Shown one piece after another: positions 53,401 to 64,000 of a stretch of DNA of 64,000 bases. The notes beneath the pieces are model-generated. The model was not told where the DNA came from. It saw nothing but the letters and a program-made list of their open reading frames with translations, and did not search any database. The translations under genes were made by a program, and so were the position numbers. Each line of letters begins with the position of its first letter. Position 1 is the first letter of the stretch. The stretch spans positions 10,001 to 74,000 of the forward strand of contig JAXCGZ010007657.1 in assembly GCA_037179515.1 (NCBI GenBank), read 5' to 3'. Origin of the DNA: Halocaridina rubra (Eukaryota > Arthropoda > Malacostraca > Decapoda > Atyidae).

Positions 53401-56170
53401 GGCCACTATATTCTGGAATGTGTTTAACCTTTGTGTTACGATTGATTAATAATGTAGTGTTGGTGGTATATCAATTTTACAAAGCACAATGCTAGAATTA
53501 ATAAAATCGTTCCAATACATATATCACGCTATTAAATACTAACATTTATCAATAGCTTATGTTGCTCAAAAACTAAATATGAGTTCTACAAAATAATATT
53601 AAAAGACTCCTGATAATGACATAACACAATAGCTCAATTAGGAAACATTACCTGTACAGCGATTCGAATTCTCACTGTGCAGCCAGGCTCTAGGTCGCCA
53701 TAGTCGGCAAAAGTGATGTTGAGATTGGTGAAGGTGGCTTCTCTGATTTCGGTATCATTCCCACAGCTCACTTCCAGGTACTGGGTGTCAGCTGGAAAAA
53801 AAATGTGACATACAACTTCAATAAATTATATACTTCACGTCTACTTATAGTACAGTGGTAACGCGCTGGCTTCGCATTCACGAGGTCGAAAGATCGGTCC
53901 CCGTCCAAGACCGAGAGTTTAAGCTGTTTACTGGCAGGAACTGCTGTGGGTGGACATCACAGTGGGGGGTTGGGGCGTGTCCTGGCTGACGAATACCCAT
54001 TGTAAAATGGAAATAAAGTATTTCCACTGTATTGTGCCAAAAAGTAATGAAAGTCTAGCGTCCTCGAACCTGTAATGTATAATACTTTACATTTTATCAA
54101 CAATCTGTCTATGAATATGACCGCCTTTCTGTGGTGTTGATATACTCTTCCAGGCAAGTGAGTGCAATGTTTATCTAAGATATTTCTTTAATAATAGTAA
54201 TAAAAAATAAATAAATAAATAAAGCATATCAATCGTATATATCTTGAAATGTAAACTCAGATATTGTATTTAACGATGAAACTGCCACTTGGGCCATTCA
54301 TGAACTATATGACATTTATGAACTATCATACATTATGCTATCTTTTCTTCTTTGTTTTATGATCAAACGTATTGTATTTTATTTAGTTGACGAGGGCTGG
54401 AGCAAAGTAAAGAAATATGTTGAATTACCAAATAACAGGAAATATACACAAGCTTTCACTGTTAATCTTAATATCATATGTTATTGCTTATTCGTAGTAT
54501 GGAGGATCTCAGAACGGTTATTAAAGCAATTATTATTAACTAATTATACAGTACCATAAATCATTGCGGAATTTAATATTCCAGTTTTCCATTCCTATGA
54601 TGCAACTTAAATAGTAGAATATACATGTTGTTCATACACTCAACCTTCTGATATTCATGGAATGTAGATTCCATTTAATGGCATAAATATATACTTTTGT
54701 TTGGGGCTCTCATCAGTGACACTCCCTCCCCCCTCTCTCTCTCTCTCTCTCTCAGACAATAATAAGACAGAACGGTTTAAAGTGAGCTTTTAATATTAAC
54801 GTGTTAGGAATGATCAAATAAACTGCTATCGACTACTTTTCAGCAATTAGTATTTGCAGTATTTTTAAAGCGCCATTCCCGGTAGTATAGTTTCAGTTAA
54901 AAAAAAAAATATTACTTATTTTGTTGTATGGATTAAGAGGTTTTAACATGATTATTAGTCATCTAAGGACAGAACCTCTTTAGATGTAGCTTTTCAGTAT
55001 TCATGATGAATAGCTGTGGGCTTTTCAAATGGCAAAGTAATTTATCATGTCATTAGCTCTCGTCCTAAATACATTTTTATGTCATGAAATCCCCGATAAC
55101 TACGAGTTATATTCCTCGAAATAAGATTGGTCTTGATGTAGAAAATAATTACTTGGTACTATATATTCTAAAGCTAGAGGTCAGACCCCTTTTGACCAGT
55201 ACTTTAATCCAAATGTTTATGTAAATCTCCTTCCTATGAAGTATAGATTATGTAATGCTGGGCCCCGAAATTTGTTCTTTTGATATGGAAATAGTTATGG
55301 AGTAAATCTTTTATCTCTGACCGTACTTTAATATCGCGCTTGCCCTATCCCATCCTTCTCTCCTTATCCTACCCCCCTCTTTAGGTGGTTTCCATGGAGT
55401 TAAAAGAGTGGACTCGGTGCTATCTCACCACCCACCTTTTCCTATCAGCCCCCTAGGGCTTAGATCCCTTGAGGGTAGAGATGGGTCAGGGTATCAAGCT
55501 TTCGCACTACGTGTAATTAATTATACTGTTTTTGCGTTCATGAATATTGTACTATCAATAGGTATAAGTTATAATTACTTTAAGTATCTGACTCACGCTG
55601 TAAATGACACAAAAAATGAAGATTGAACTCAAGTTACCCGCAGAGAAGTGGGCTACCATTTGAAAAGACAGCATAATTAGGCTTGAATTTTCCACTTGTT
55701 CCACGGAAACTGAGAAAAAAATAGTTATATCCGATTTCCTTATCTCTGTTTCGCGTGAAGGGATTGTAGGGATAGGTTCTCATGAACAGTACATTTTTAT
55801 ATGATATATTAAGAAATATCCAAAGGGAACCGCCTTAGCATAACAGAAAGGGCTGCTGAATCGGGGGGTGACGGATCCACGTTGGAGTGAGAGGATTGGT
55901 ATCCTGTCTCAGCTTCATAGCTGCCATCCCTCTGTCCATCCTTAAATGGAAATTAAGAGTGACGTAATACATAAAGATATTATTTATAGAATGCATTCAA
56001 CATACTTATCCTTTAGCATTGTGATATAAAGATTTCTGAGACTGAACTAAATATACTGAAAAATTTCAAATAAATTAATATTACTCACTTCGACTGTATC
56101 CGTCTAGGGGCGTGATAGGCCAGGCTACTGCAGACTGGATCAACGCACATATCACAGCCACCGTTTGGAG
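50496..56170 (-). CDS. Secreted two-CUB-domain protein (5' exon not found)
   Basis: Six exons join in frame: 56170-56089, 53791-53652, 53171-53029, 51958-51742, 51552-51404 and 50625-50496, giving 286 residues plus stop. The first visible exon has an acceptor and encodes a hydrophobic AVICALIQSAVA followed by WP. This is the end of a signal peptide whose Met lies on an upstream exon, not identified. A first, divergent CUB domain covers roughly residues 35-180, including an acidic insert DEDDLDDE. A second is canonical: LCGG, NCVWRV, LRCSEF, MTYCGDE, GFRCKP. CUB domains are extracellular binding modules found in many developmental and protease-associated proteins. No protease or transmembrane domain is seen. 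The gene is not named. Its introns contain SINE-C and SINE-B copies. Confidence 0.88.
53849..54035 (+). repeat. SINE-C copy in the CUB gene intron
   Basis: It is nearly identical to the 41.4-kb copy through AGTACAGTGGTAACGCGCTG, GAAAGATCGGTCCCCGTCC and GAACTGCTGTGGGTGGAC, and ends AAATGGAAATAAAG. Its orientation is opposite to the host gene. Confidence 0.87.
55828..55972 (+). repeat. SINE-B copy in the CUB gene intron
   Basis: GAACCGCCTTAGCATAACAG, TGACGGATCCACGTTGGAG and TAAATGGAAATTAAGAGTGA match the family with divergence. Confidence 0.65.
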
Positions 56171-56331
56171 CTAAAACAAGTAAATAATAATAATATTAAT
56201 AATAATAATAATGGAAGAAGAAGAAGAATGGTTATGCCAGTTTTATCACCAGATATGCCGGGATGGAAAAGCCTCTCTCGTAATATCTTATAGACAAAGG
56301 TAAATACGTCCTTGGCTCAAATATTGGCAGT

Positions 56332-56968
56332 AGTGATTACCTAATTGTGTTTACGGGAAAGAGCCCAAAGCTCGTATCTTCCCGTCTCCTGATCGGTTCC
56401 ATTTTATGCTTAGTGATACTTATCATACCTGTCCTTAAAACTATGGATTGAGATAGCATTAACTACCTCCTCGCTTAGCCAATTCCAATTATCAACTACT
56501 CTTTACACTGAAAAAGTATTTCCTTACATCCTGCGAAGTTTTCTTACGAAGCTTCAAACTATGACCTCTAGTTCTAGAGCCAGCCATATCAAAATATCGA
56601 TCCCTATCCACTCTATCATAACCATGAAGGAATTTAAAGACTGGCACCATATCCCCCCTCACTCTTCTAGCTTCCAGTGATGGTAAGTCTAATTCCCTCA
56701 GCCTCTCATCATAACTGAGATTGCGTATTTCTGGCACCAGTTTCGTGGCATGTCTTTGAACTTTTTCAAGCTTAGCTATGTGCTTTTTCAAGTGCGGATT
56801 CCAAAAGGGGGCTGCATATTCGAGTTTTGGCCTCACATAGGTTACATAAATATTTCTGAACATTTCCTTGTCCATGTGCCTGAAGGCTACCCTTACATTT
56901 GATAAGAATGCATATGCTGCCCTTACTATGCCATTTATATGTATTTCTGGAGACAAATCTGCCAGTAT
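56332..56968 (-). mobile_element. 5'-truncated LINE (CR1/Jockey-like)
   Basis: The minus strand encodes the last 150 or so residues of ORF2 (AAYAFLSNVRVAFRHMDKEM, then PKLEYAAPFWNPHLKKHIAK and the shared C-terminal blocks). The 3' tail contains the hairpin and CACAATTAGGTAATCACT. Frame breaks occur near 56500-56540. The 5' break falls within GACAAATCTGCCAGTAT. No clear target duplication was found. Confidence 0.9.
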
Positions 56969-57284
56969 AGTATTATGGTTGTCATGATAATTGCTAATAA
57001 TAATAATACCATATTTTATTTATAGATGTTATATTAATAATATTTACCTAAAGTTATATGAAATTTGTTTCATGATATTTTCTGTAGATTACAAACAGAC
57101 CTGCACAAAGTATTATTGAATTCCTTTAGCTTATATACAATCGCCATAAAGCGTAGTAGTGCTAAGAACGATGGTCTGCTTTAAAAGTATAATACTTTTA
57201 ACTAAGAGAGAGACTATATGTACAATACGGTAAAAGCTGAGCATGTTCTGTAGGTATAAAGTATTAAAAAGATTGCAAAGATTG

Positions 57285-57548
57285 GTTGGGGGAGGGTTTG
57301 AAAAGAAGACATTGAAAAACCGATATTATTTAGAGGTGACGGAGAACTTCCAGTCTGTACTTAGTGCAGAAAACTTTACAATTTCAAGAAGAGAGTAAGT
57401 AGTGTACAAAACGGATAATTGAAGACATTATTAATACATCTAAAGGTTTGTTGGGTGATGAGGTATGGGACAGAAACAAATGGAGAAAACTGGCCGGAAA
57501 CATCGACCCCACATAAAAGTGGGAAAAGATGTAGACGAAGAAGAAGTG
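57285..57548 (+). mobile_element. RTE-like LINE 3' end fragment
   Basis: Plus-strand translation gives VWDRNKWRKLAGNIDPT, then a stop and KWEKM, then an AAG/GAAGAAGAAG tail. D-R-x-x-W-R-x-L-x-x-x-x-DP is a common C-terminal signature of RTE-type LINE proteins in arthropods. Only about 200 bp is present and the frame is broken. Confidence 0.45.
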
Positions 57549-57663
57549 TCATTTGCTCGTATTATGTGCTTGCTCAAGCCAGCTGACTATATGGAATATT
57601 GCTTGTTGCAATAGATGTGTAGTTTTGTGCTAAGCCATAATCATCGTTTTCACAGCCAAATTT

Positions 57664-57667
<4 letters not shown>

Positions 57668-57754
<87 letters not shown>
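57668..57754. repeat. (AT)n microsatellite
   Basis: About 43 AT units. Confidence 0.95.
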
Positions 57755-57757
<3 letters not shown>

Positions 57758-58582
57758 CTTCAAGACGTAAAATATTTTGGCTACTGCTCATTCAACATAT
57801 TTAATGACATGCTATGAAACTTCGCAGCTTGGTTACAACCACATGCATGATGCTAATCGCTCTTCAGTTATTCTCTTCTTTACTTTTTCTTGGACAATCA
57901 TATTATGCACAAGCTCATCTAAATATACCAACCCCATTTATTTTTTTTCTGTCATGCACATTGCCCTAATGAAGAGGATTTTTTACGAATGCTGTAATTA
58001 TTACTACTGATATCGAAGCTTATTCTTCAAGAGTATATATTTCATATTAGAGCACTTTTCAATGGAAAAAATAAAACTTATATAAGCGTGTATAGTAAAT
58101 CCAGGTCTGAGGTTTGAGCCAAAACTTCCAATCCGTTGCGATACTTCAGATGAAGGTCTTTTGGGCTTAAATAGGACTCTCTAAGACAGTTCGTTATTAA
58201 GTCTTCCTTCAGGTACGGCTCTTTTTCTATAGCTACAGTACAGCAACATCGAATATTCTTGAATATTCGTTATAACGTTTCCTAATATCCCTTCATATCT
58301 GAGCAGTGGCAACACTCTCCATCTATGTTTTTCTTTATGTTTTCTTCGTGCCCAGACCCGTTGAGGGCAGTTTTATTATTATTCTTATGGTGGGGGAGCC
58401 GTCTAGGTGTCACATTCATTAAAAAAATAAAAATAAATAAAAAAAACTCATCTCCAATTCGCACCTGACGGAACATCTGGATTGGTGTCGACTACCTCCG
58501 GTACCTTAATTTAATAATCATTTGCCATCATGATTAGTTCTGTGTATGTAACATGTCAAGCACGTTACTTCTGGTGTCACAT

Positions 58583-58585
<3 letters not shown>
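57755..58585. other. Intergenic, nothing recognised
   Basis: Short frames (57777-58010 plus, 58282-58476 minus) carry no domain. An AAATAAATA-rich patch lies near 58420-58445. Confidence 0.4.
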
Positions 58586-58613
<28 letters not shown>

Positions 58614-58826
58614 CATCTCCATATATCCGGCACCGGTGTTACGTCACAGACTCCCTTATCAACCAGGTGCTCGGACGGTTGCCTTCTCGCGAAGGCCTTG
58701 ATTTGGCAGATGTAATCCTTACGCCGAGTGCATGCCTTTGCTAACCTCAGACCGTGGCGGGGCGGGGCGCGAACCCTCGACCTGACGCCTCAGAGTCGGA
58801 GACGCTACCGACTGAGCCACGGCGAC

Positions 58827-58896
<70 letters not shown>
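58586..58896 (-). repeat. SINE-D copy bracketed by (AT)n tracts
   Basis: The SINE occupies 58628-58830 on the minus strand. The head TGGCTCAGTCGGTAGCG matches the pol III A box very well, and GAGGGTTCGCGCCCC matches the B box. (AT)n lies on both sides: 58586-58612 at its 3' end and 58830-58896 at its 5' end. Confidence 0.85.
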
Positions 58897-58898
<2 letters not shown>

Positions 58899-59029
58899 TT
58901 TGTCCTATTGTCATATATTTTGCTACTCTTTGTCTCTGTATACTAGTTAAATTTTATATGCTTCTGCCATGAGGCTATGTAGCTGACCTCACACCCATTC
59001 GAGAAAGGCTATTGTTTGGTTGTGTGTTT

Positions 59030-59220
59030 CAGTTTTACGTCACGGACTCCCTTTTCAACCAAGGGCTAGGACGCTTGCTTTCTTGCGAAGGACTTCTTTT
59101 GGCAGATGTAATCCTTACCCTGAGTGCATGCCCTTGCTAACCTCAGACCGTGACGGGGCGCGAACCCTCGACCTGACGCCTCAGAGTCGCGGACGCTACC
59201 GATTAAGCCACGGTAACTAT
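59030..59220 (-). repeat. SINE-D copy
   Basis: The copy runs from the head at about 59215 (TGGCTTAATCGGTAGCGTCC, B box GAGGGTTCGCGCCCCG) to the tail TTTTACGTCACGGACTCCC at 59033-59051. It lies about 200 bp from the previous copy in the same orientation. Confidence 0.85.
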
Positions 59221-60486
59221 TACCGAACTCAATAGCGTCAGATGGTGAAAAATAGTGGTTTTGATGACGTATTCCAATAAAGAGCATCGGAGCGATTAAT
59301 CAGAATGTGTTACACACACTCAGTTTTGGGTGGGTTATAAATTCAGATTGTTTTTAACAGCCGTGGCATTTCACAAAATTTTCTTTATTTTTTTTTACTG
59401 AAATTGATATTTATTACATAGCTGGAGATATTAGCATTACTTCAGGAAATGGTAATATTCCATACACATTTTTATGAAAATAAATCCTGAAAATAACAGC
59501 AAGAGTTAAGTCAGTATAAGGGAACAGGGGAAACATACAATATTAAACGGGAAATGCATTAGTTCTTTTATTATTATTATTATTATTATTTTTATGTATT
59601 ATTCGTATTATCATTCCCTATCAAATTCGCAACTAAAACTACGATGACTATTCACGTCTTCGCATAGTAGTATGTCACTCTACTAGTCACTATTAGCACA
59701 CAATAACCCCATAAGATCACCTGGAGAATCATACTGTGGTTCTCGTTCTCGACTTTCTCTTGGCAGTGTTTTTTCCGATGGTATGAACCCAACGAGAAAC
59801 AGGGAGAGAACGAGGATTGTGTTCCACAAATCAGGAAAAGGAACCACAGTCCACTGCCGAGTACTTCTTGCGATCCACCTGCAGAAGAGGCTAATTAATC
59901 ACTCAGACGGAGCATATGTTTGTTCCAAAAGTTGGTCGCAAGTGTGGATTCTTTGTTGCATTTTACAGTAAGTGAATGTCCTTTGTTTAACCATAAAGTC
60001 CAGGTGAAAATTATAAGAATAAATACATTAAACTCTTTATTATTACAGAGTCTGTTAGAGCTGATCCATCTTCAAGACAAATATAATTCATAGTAAAGCC
60101 ATGATATAGCAGTCGAAATGATTCTTCACATTTCAAATGTAAAATTTCAGAACTCACAGATGTGAAGATATGAATACCTACCATTTGAGTGTAGCGTCAT
60201 TTCAGCTCTGAAGAAAAGGTCGTATAACATTTGAATTTCAACCGTATGTGGTAATTTCTTAAAGTATAAAACTGCATGCTCTCTAATCTCACACATGTGT
60301 AGTTAATTAGGTAATCAACCATGATACTTCAAGTGTGTGGATTTTTTTCCCCTTTTTTGCAAAAGCATTCTTATTGACTTTGACTATATAAAGACAGCTT
60401 TAAACTTTGCAATATTGTCAAGGATTTCTTCAGACAATGATTCATTTTCAAGTTGTAACAAGGGTACTTTGTACTAATAATGGTGA
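59221..60486. other. Intergenic, nothing recognised
   Basis: It holds a weak inverted pair near 59730-59855 (ACTGTGGTTC with GAACCACAGT), a short (ATT)n at 59570-59590, and no supported gene. Confidence 0.4.
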
Positions 60487-60628
60487 CTTTTTATCCCCAA
60501 GAAGCTAAGTGGAGATGTTGCTGTTGTTGTTTGCAGTTATTTTGTGCATGAATTGTCTTCTGGTGAATGCGAGTGCTTTGACTCAGCCACTTCTTACAAA
60601 TGAGATTCAGGACATTGCACATGTATGT
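60487..60628 (+). repeat. Rep-A fragment
   Basis: TTTTTATCCCCAAGAAGCTA, GGTGAATGCGAGTGCTTTGA and CTCAGCCACTTCTTACAA match the 3' half of Rep-A. It abuts a LINE copy. Confidence 0.55.
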
Positions 60629-61210
60629 GATTACCTAATTGTGTTTACGGGAAAGAGCCCAAAGCTCGTATCTTCCCGTCTCCTCATCGGTTCCATTTTA
60701 GACTTAGTGATACTTATCATACCTGTCCTTAAAACTATGGATTGAGATAGCATTAACTACCTCCTCGCTTAGCCAATTCCAATTATCAACTACTCTTACA
60801 CTGAAAAAGTATTTCCTTACATCCTGCGAAGAAGTTTTCTTACGAAGCTTCAAACTATGACCTCTAGTTCTAGAGCCAGCCATATCAAAATATCGATCCC
60901 TATCCACTCTATCATAATCATGAAGGAATTTAAAGACTGTCACCATATCCCCCCTCACTCTTCTAGCTTCCAGTGATGGTAAGTCTAATTCCCTCAGCCT
61001 CTCATCATAACTGAGATTGCGTATTTCTGGCACCAGTTTCGTGGCATGTCTTTGAACTTTTTCAAGCTTAGCTATGTGCTTTTTCAAGTGCGGATTCCAA
61101 AAGGGGGCTGCATATTCGAGTTTTGGCCTCACATAGGTTACATAAATATTTCTGAACATTTCCTTGCCCATGTGCCTGAAGGCTACCCTTACATTTGATA
61201 AGAATGTATG
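60629..61210 (-). mobile_element. 5'-truncated LINE (CR1/Jockey-like)
   Basis: The open frame 61171-60704 encodes the ORF2 C-terminal 155 residues intact (MFRNIYVTYVRPKLEYAA through FKDRYDKYH). A 3' tail with hairpin and CACAATTAGGTAATCAC follows. Short ATGTATG sequences on both sides may be a target duplication, but the right side is itself (ATGT)n-like. Confidence 0.92.
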
Positions 61211-61227
61211 TATGCATGCATGTATGG

Positions 61228-61658
61228 ATGTAATTACCTTATTGTAATTACCAAATTGTGCTTACGGCAAAGGGCCTTATGCTGGTAATTCCCTGTCTCC
61301 AGGTCGGCTCCATTTTTCTACTCAATTATACTTATCTTATTTGTCCTTAAAACTATGAAATAAATTAGCATTAATTACCTCCTCGCTTAGCGAATTTCAA
61401 TTTTCAAATATTCTTACACAGAAAAAGTACTGCCTTACATCCTGCAGAGAAAGGAGCTTACTTACGAAGCTTCAAAACTATGACCTGTAGCTTTATAACC
61501 TCTAATTCTAGAGCCAGCCATATCAAAATATCGATCCCTATCCACTCTATCAAAACCATGAAGTAATTTTACAATCGTCACCATATACCCCCTCATTCTT
61601 TTAGCTCCGAGTGATGGTAAGTCTGTTTTCCTCAACCTCTCTTCCTAACTGAGATTGC
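61228..61658 (-). mobile_element. Diverged LINE 3' fragment (second subfamily)
   Basis: The same C-terminal region is broken by indels and stops. The 3' tail differs (complement of TACGGCAAAGGGCCTTATGC TGGTAATTCCCTG), and the terminal sequence is duplicated as CACAATTTGGTAATTACAAT AAGGTAATTAC. It is an older or separate subfamily. Confidence 0.82.
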
Positions 61659-61659
61659 G

Positions 61660-63545
61660 TATGTGATTACCTAATTGTGTTTACGGGAAAGAGCCCAAAG
61701 CTCGTATCTTCCCGTCTCCTGATCAGTTCCATTTTGTACTTAGTGATACTTATCATACCTGTCCTTAAAACTACGGATTGAGATAGCATTAACTACCTCC
61801 TCGCTTAGCCAATTCCAATTATCAACTACTCTTACACTGAAAAAGTATTTCCTTACATCCTGCAAAGAAGTTTTCTTACGAAGTTTCAAACTATGACCTC
61901 TAGTTCTAGAGCCAGCCATATCAAAATGTCGATCCCTATCCACTCTTATCATAATCATGAAGGAATTTAAAGACTGTCACCATATCCCCCCTCAATCTTC
62001 TAGCTTCGAGTGATGGTAAGTCTAATTCCCTCAGCCTCTCATCATAACTGAGATTGCGTATTTCTGGCACCAGTTTCGTGGCATGTCTTTGAACTTTTTC
62101 AAGCTTAGCTATGTGCTTCCTTTCAAGTGCGGATTCCAAAAGGGGGCTGCATATTCAAGTTTTAGCCTCACATAGGTTACATAAATATTTCTGAACATTT
62201 CCTTGTCCATATACCTGAAGGCTACCCTTACATTTTATAAGAAGGCATATGCTGCCCTCACTATGCCATTTATATGTATTTCTAGAGACAAATCTGCCAG
62301 TATGTTTACTCCTAGATCTCTCTCATTTTCTGTCTCTTGAAGTTGTAGTCCAGCTACCGAGTAGTCAAGCTTGGGCCTTCTTGTACGTGTACCCATTCTC
62401 ATTACCTTACATTTTGAAGTACTGAATTTTATTAGCCACTTTCCTGACCACTCATGCAGACTATTTACATCTTCCTGAAGTTCTCTACCATTGTTCTCGT
62501 TTCCTACTTTCTTCACAATCTTTACATCATCTGCAAACATATTCATGAATGAATTTACAGACTCTGGTAGGTCATTTACATATACAAGGAGTAAAAGTGG
62601 CCCTAAAACTGAACCCTGTGGAACTCCACTACTAATCTTCTCCATTCAGACACTGAGTGTCTTACTCTAACCCTCTGTTCCCTTCCTTATAAGTAAGTTT
62701 TTATCCATTCCAAGACATTTCCACCTATTCTACCCATTGCTTGCAGCTTCCTAATAAGTCTCCCATGTGGAACAGTGTCAAATGCTTTCTGGAAGTCTAG
62801 GAATATGCAATCTGCCCAGCCCTCTCTTTCCTATAAGATTCGACTTACCTCATCATAAAATTCTAATAAGTTTGTTACTGTTGATCTACCTTCTCTGAAG
62901 CCATGTTGCCTCACTGACAAAAAGTTGAAGGATTCCAAGTGAAGAGAGATATGTTTCCTTAGTAGTTTCTCCACAACTTTGCAAACTATGCTGGTCAAGG
63001 AAACTGGTCTATAGTTTAGAGCCGTATCCCTCCTTCCCTTTTTGAAGATAGGTATCACGTTTGCTTGTTTCCAGCATCTTGGAATCTCCCCTGACTCCAG
63101 TGACTTTTTAAATATGATACTTAGTGCCACTGATATTGAGTTTGTGCATTTTTTAAGCACATGAGGGGATACATCATCAGGACCTGTAGCTTTATGGACA
63201 TCTAGCTCCATCAGCGCTTTGCATACCTCTGTGGCTGTAAGGTTGATGTTCTCTAATACCGGCTCTTGAGCTTCTATCTCTGCAATCTAAGGGGGCGGGG
63301 TATTTTCTACTGTAAATACTGACTGAAACTCCTTGTTCAATTCTTTGCAGATCTCTTCATCCATCTCAGTGATGCTTCCATCCGCTCTCTTTAGCCTTAA
63401 AACCTGTTCTTTTACCTTCAGTTTTCCTCTGATAAAGCTGTGGAAAAAATTGAGATTTTCTTTAGCCTTCCTGGTGATGTCCCTTTCATAGTCTCTCTCT
63501 GTCTCTCTTCTTTTACTTCTTTCCCGTAAGCACAATTAGGTAATC
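61660..63545 (-). mobile_element. Longest LINE copy, with reverse transcriptase
   Basis: On the minus strand from right to left: 63535-63287 is a lysine-rich linker. 63211-62831 is the RT start (ATGPDDVSPHVLKKC, VIPIFKKG, NYRPVSLTSIVCKVVEKLL, HGFREGRST). 62645-62235 carries SSGVPQGSVLGPLL and the catalytic FADD. 62139-61740 is the C-terminus. Frameshifts and stops between segments make it inactive. The endonuclease domain is missing. The 3' end has the family tail. At the far end it abuts an oppositely oriented tail (see findings). Confidence 0.93.
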
Positions 63546-63776
63546 ACACACATATGATGAATGAATCGGTTGTGTTCTGTATTTTAGAGGCTGAATTAAA
63601 AAAAAAATCGAATAGGAAAGTTTATCACAATCTGCCCATCCTCACCTTTTCTTTCATTTGATTTGCGTTAGGCAATAGTGAAGGAGAGATAAACAATCTC
63701 TCTTTACCCTATCCCTTTTAGGCACCTCTAAGGACAAGATATGATGCTTGGATTATTTTCCCCAGCAACAGATACA

Positions 63777-63852
63777 AATTATTATTATTATTATTATTAT
63801 CATTATTATTATTATTATTATTATTAATTAATTAATTAATTAATTAATTAAA
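63777..63852. repeat. (ATT)n-(AATT)n microsatellite
   Basis: About 15 ATT units followed by about 7 TTAA units. Confidence 0.93.
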
Positions 63853-64000
63853 TTGAATGATAAATTAATGTTAAGTCCTTTTGACGTCATACAATGTAAA
63901 CATACCATTGTAATGACTACGTCCCCATCTAAAATCAGGAAACAGAATCGTCTTTCATTATTTTCACCACTTTCCCATCTCTATTTTCTTGCAAATTGTT

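Noticed and set aside
58728..59287. Apparent tRNA genes (good A and B boxes)
   Set aside because: The boxes belong to tRNA-derived SINE-D heads. No intact cloverleaf with an acceptor stem closes, and each is followed by the SINE body.

Overview
The window is animal nuclear DNA, most likely from a decapod crustacean such as a shrimp, crab or crayfish. The genes are intron-rich with GT-AG splice sites, and the encoded proteins are animal proteins. Degenerate arrays of the arthropod telomere unit TTAGG occur at three places. Long (AT)n, (GA)n and (ATT)n microsatellites are extremely dense, as is typical of decapod genomes. The species cannot be fixed from the sequence alone. Most long open frames lie in microsatellites (poly-Ile/Tyr, poly-Leu, poly-Ser and similar) and are not genes.

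Bases 1-21.9 kb hold no supportable protein gene. This part is an accessory landscape of microsatellites, tRNA-derived SINEs, LINE 3' ends and several families of near-perfect foldback (palindromic) MITEs. Most of the MITEs are flanked by 3-bp TAA/TTA duplications, as left by PIF/Harbinger transposases.

Bases 21.9-56.2 kb are the genic core, with four genes whose exon joins I checked for frame and splice phase. (1) Minus strand, 22009-29868, seven exons, 897 aa: a Cys-loop (pentameric) ligand-gated ion-channel subunit. Its N-terminus carries a pentraxin-like domain, a C-type-lectin-like region and an LDL-receptor class A module ahead of the channel domain. This is the most interesting object in the window. 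(2) Minus strand, 31741-35826, five exons, 266 aa: ribosomal protein S3a (eS1). (3) Plus strand, 38064-43957, seven exons, 261 aa: the lysosomal membrane protein TMEM192. (4) Minus strand, 50496-56170, six visible exons: a secreted protein with two CUB domains, whose first exon was not found. RpS3A and TMEM192 are divergent, with about 2.2 kb between their start codons. TMEM192 and the CUB gene are convergent, with a decayed Tigger/pogo DNA transposon between them. The introns are full of SINEs and one unclassified repeat (called Rep-A here). There is no evidence that the four genes act in one pathway.

Bases 56.2-64 kb are again accessory: LINE copies of one CR1/Jockey-like family (all minus strand, 5'-truncated, one retaining reverse transcriptase sequence), an RTE-like 3' scrap, SINEs and microsatellites.

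Local names used below: SINE-B, SINE-C, SINE-D, SINE-E and Rep-A are labels for repeat families I recognised by comparing copies within this window. They are not database names.
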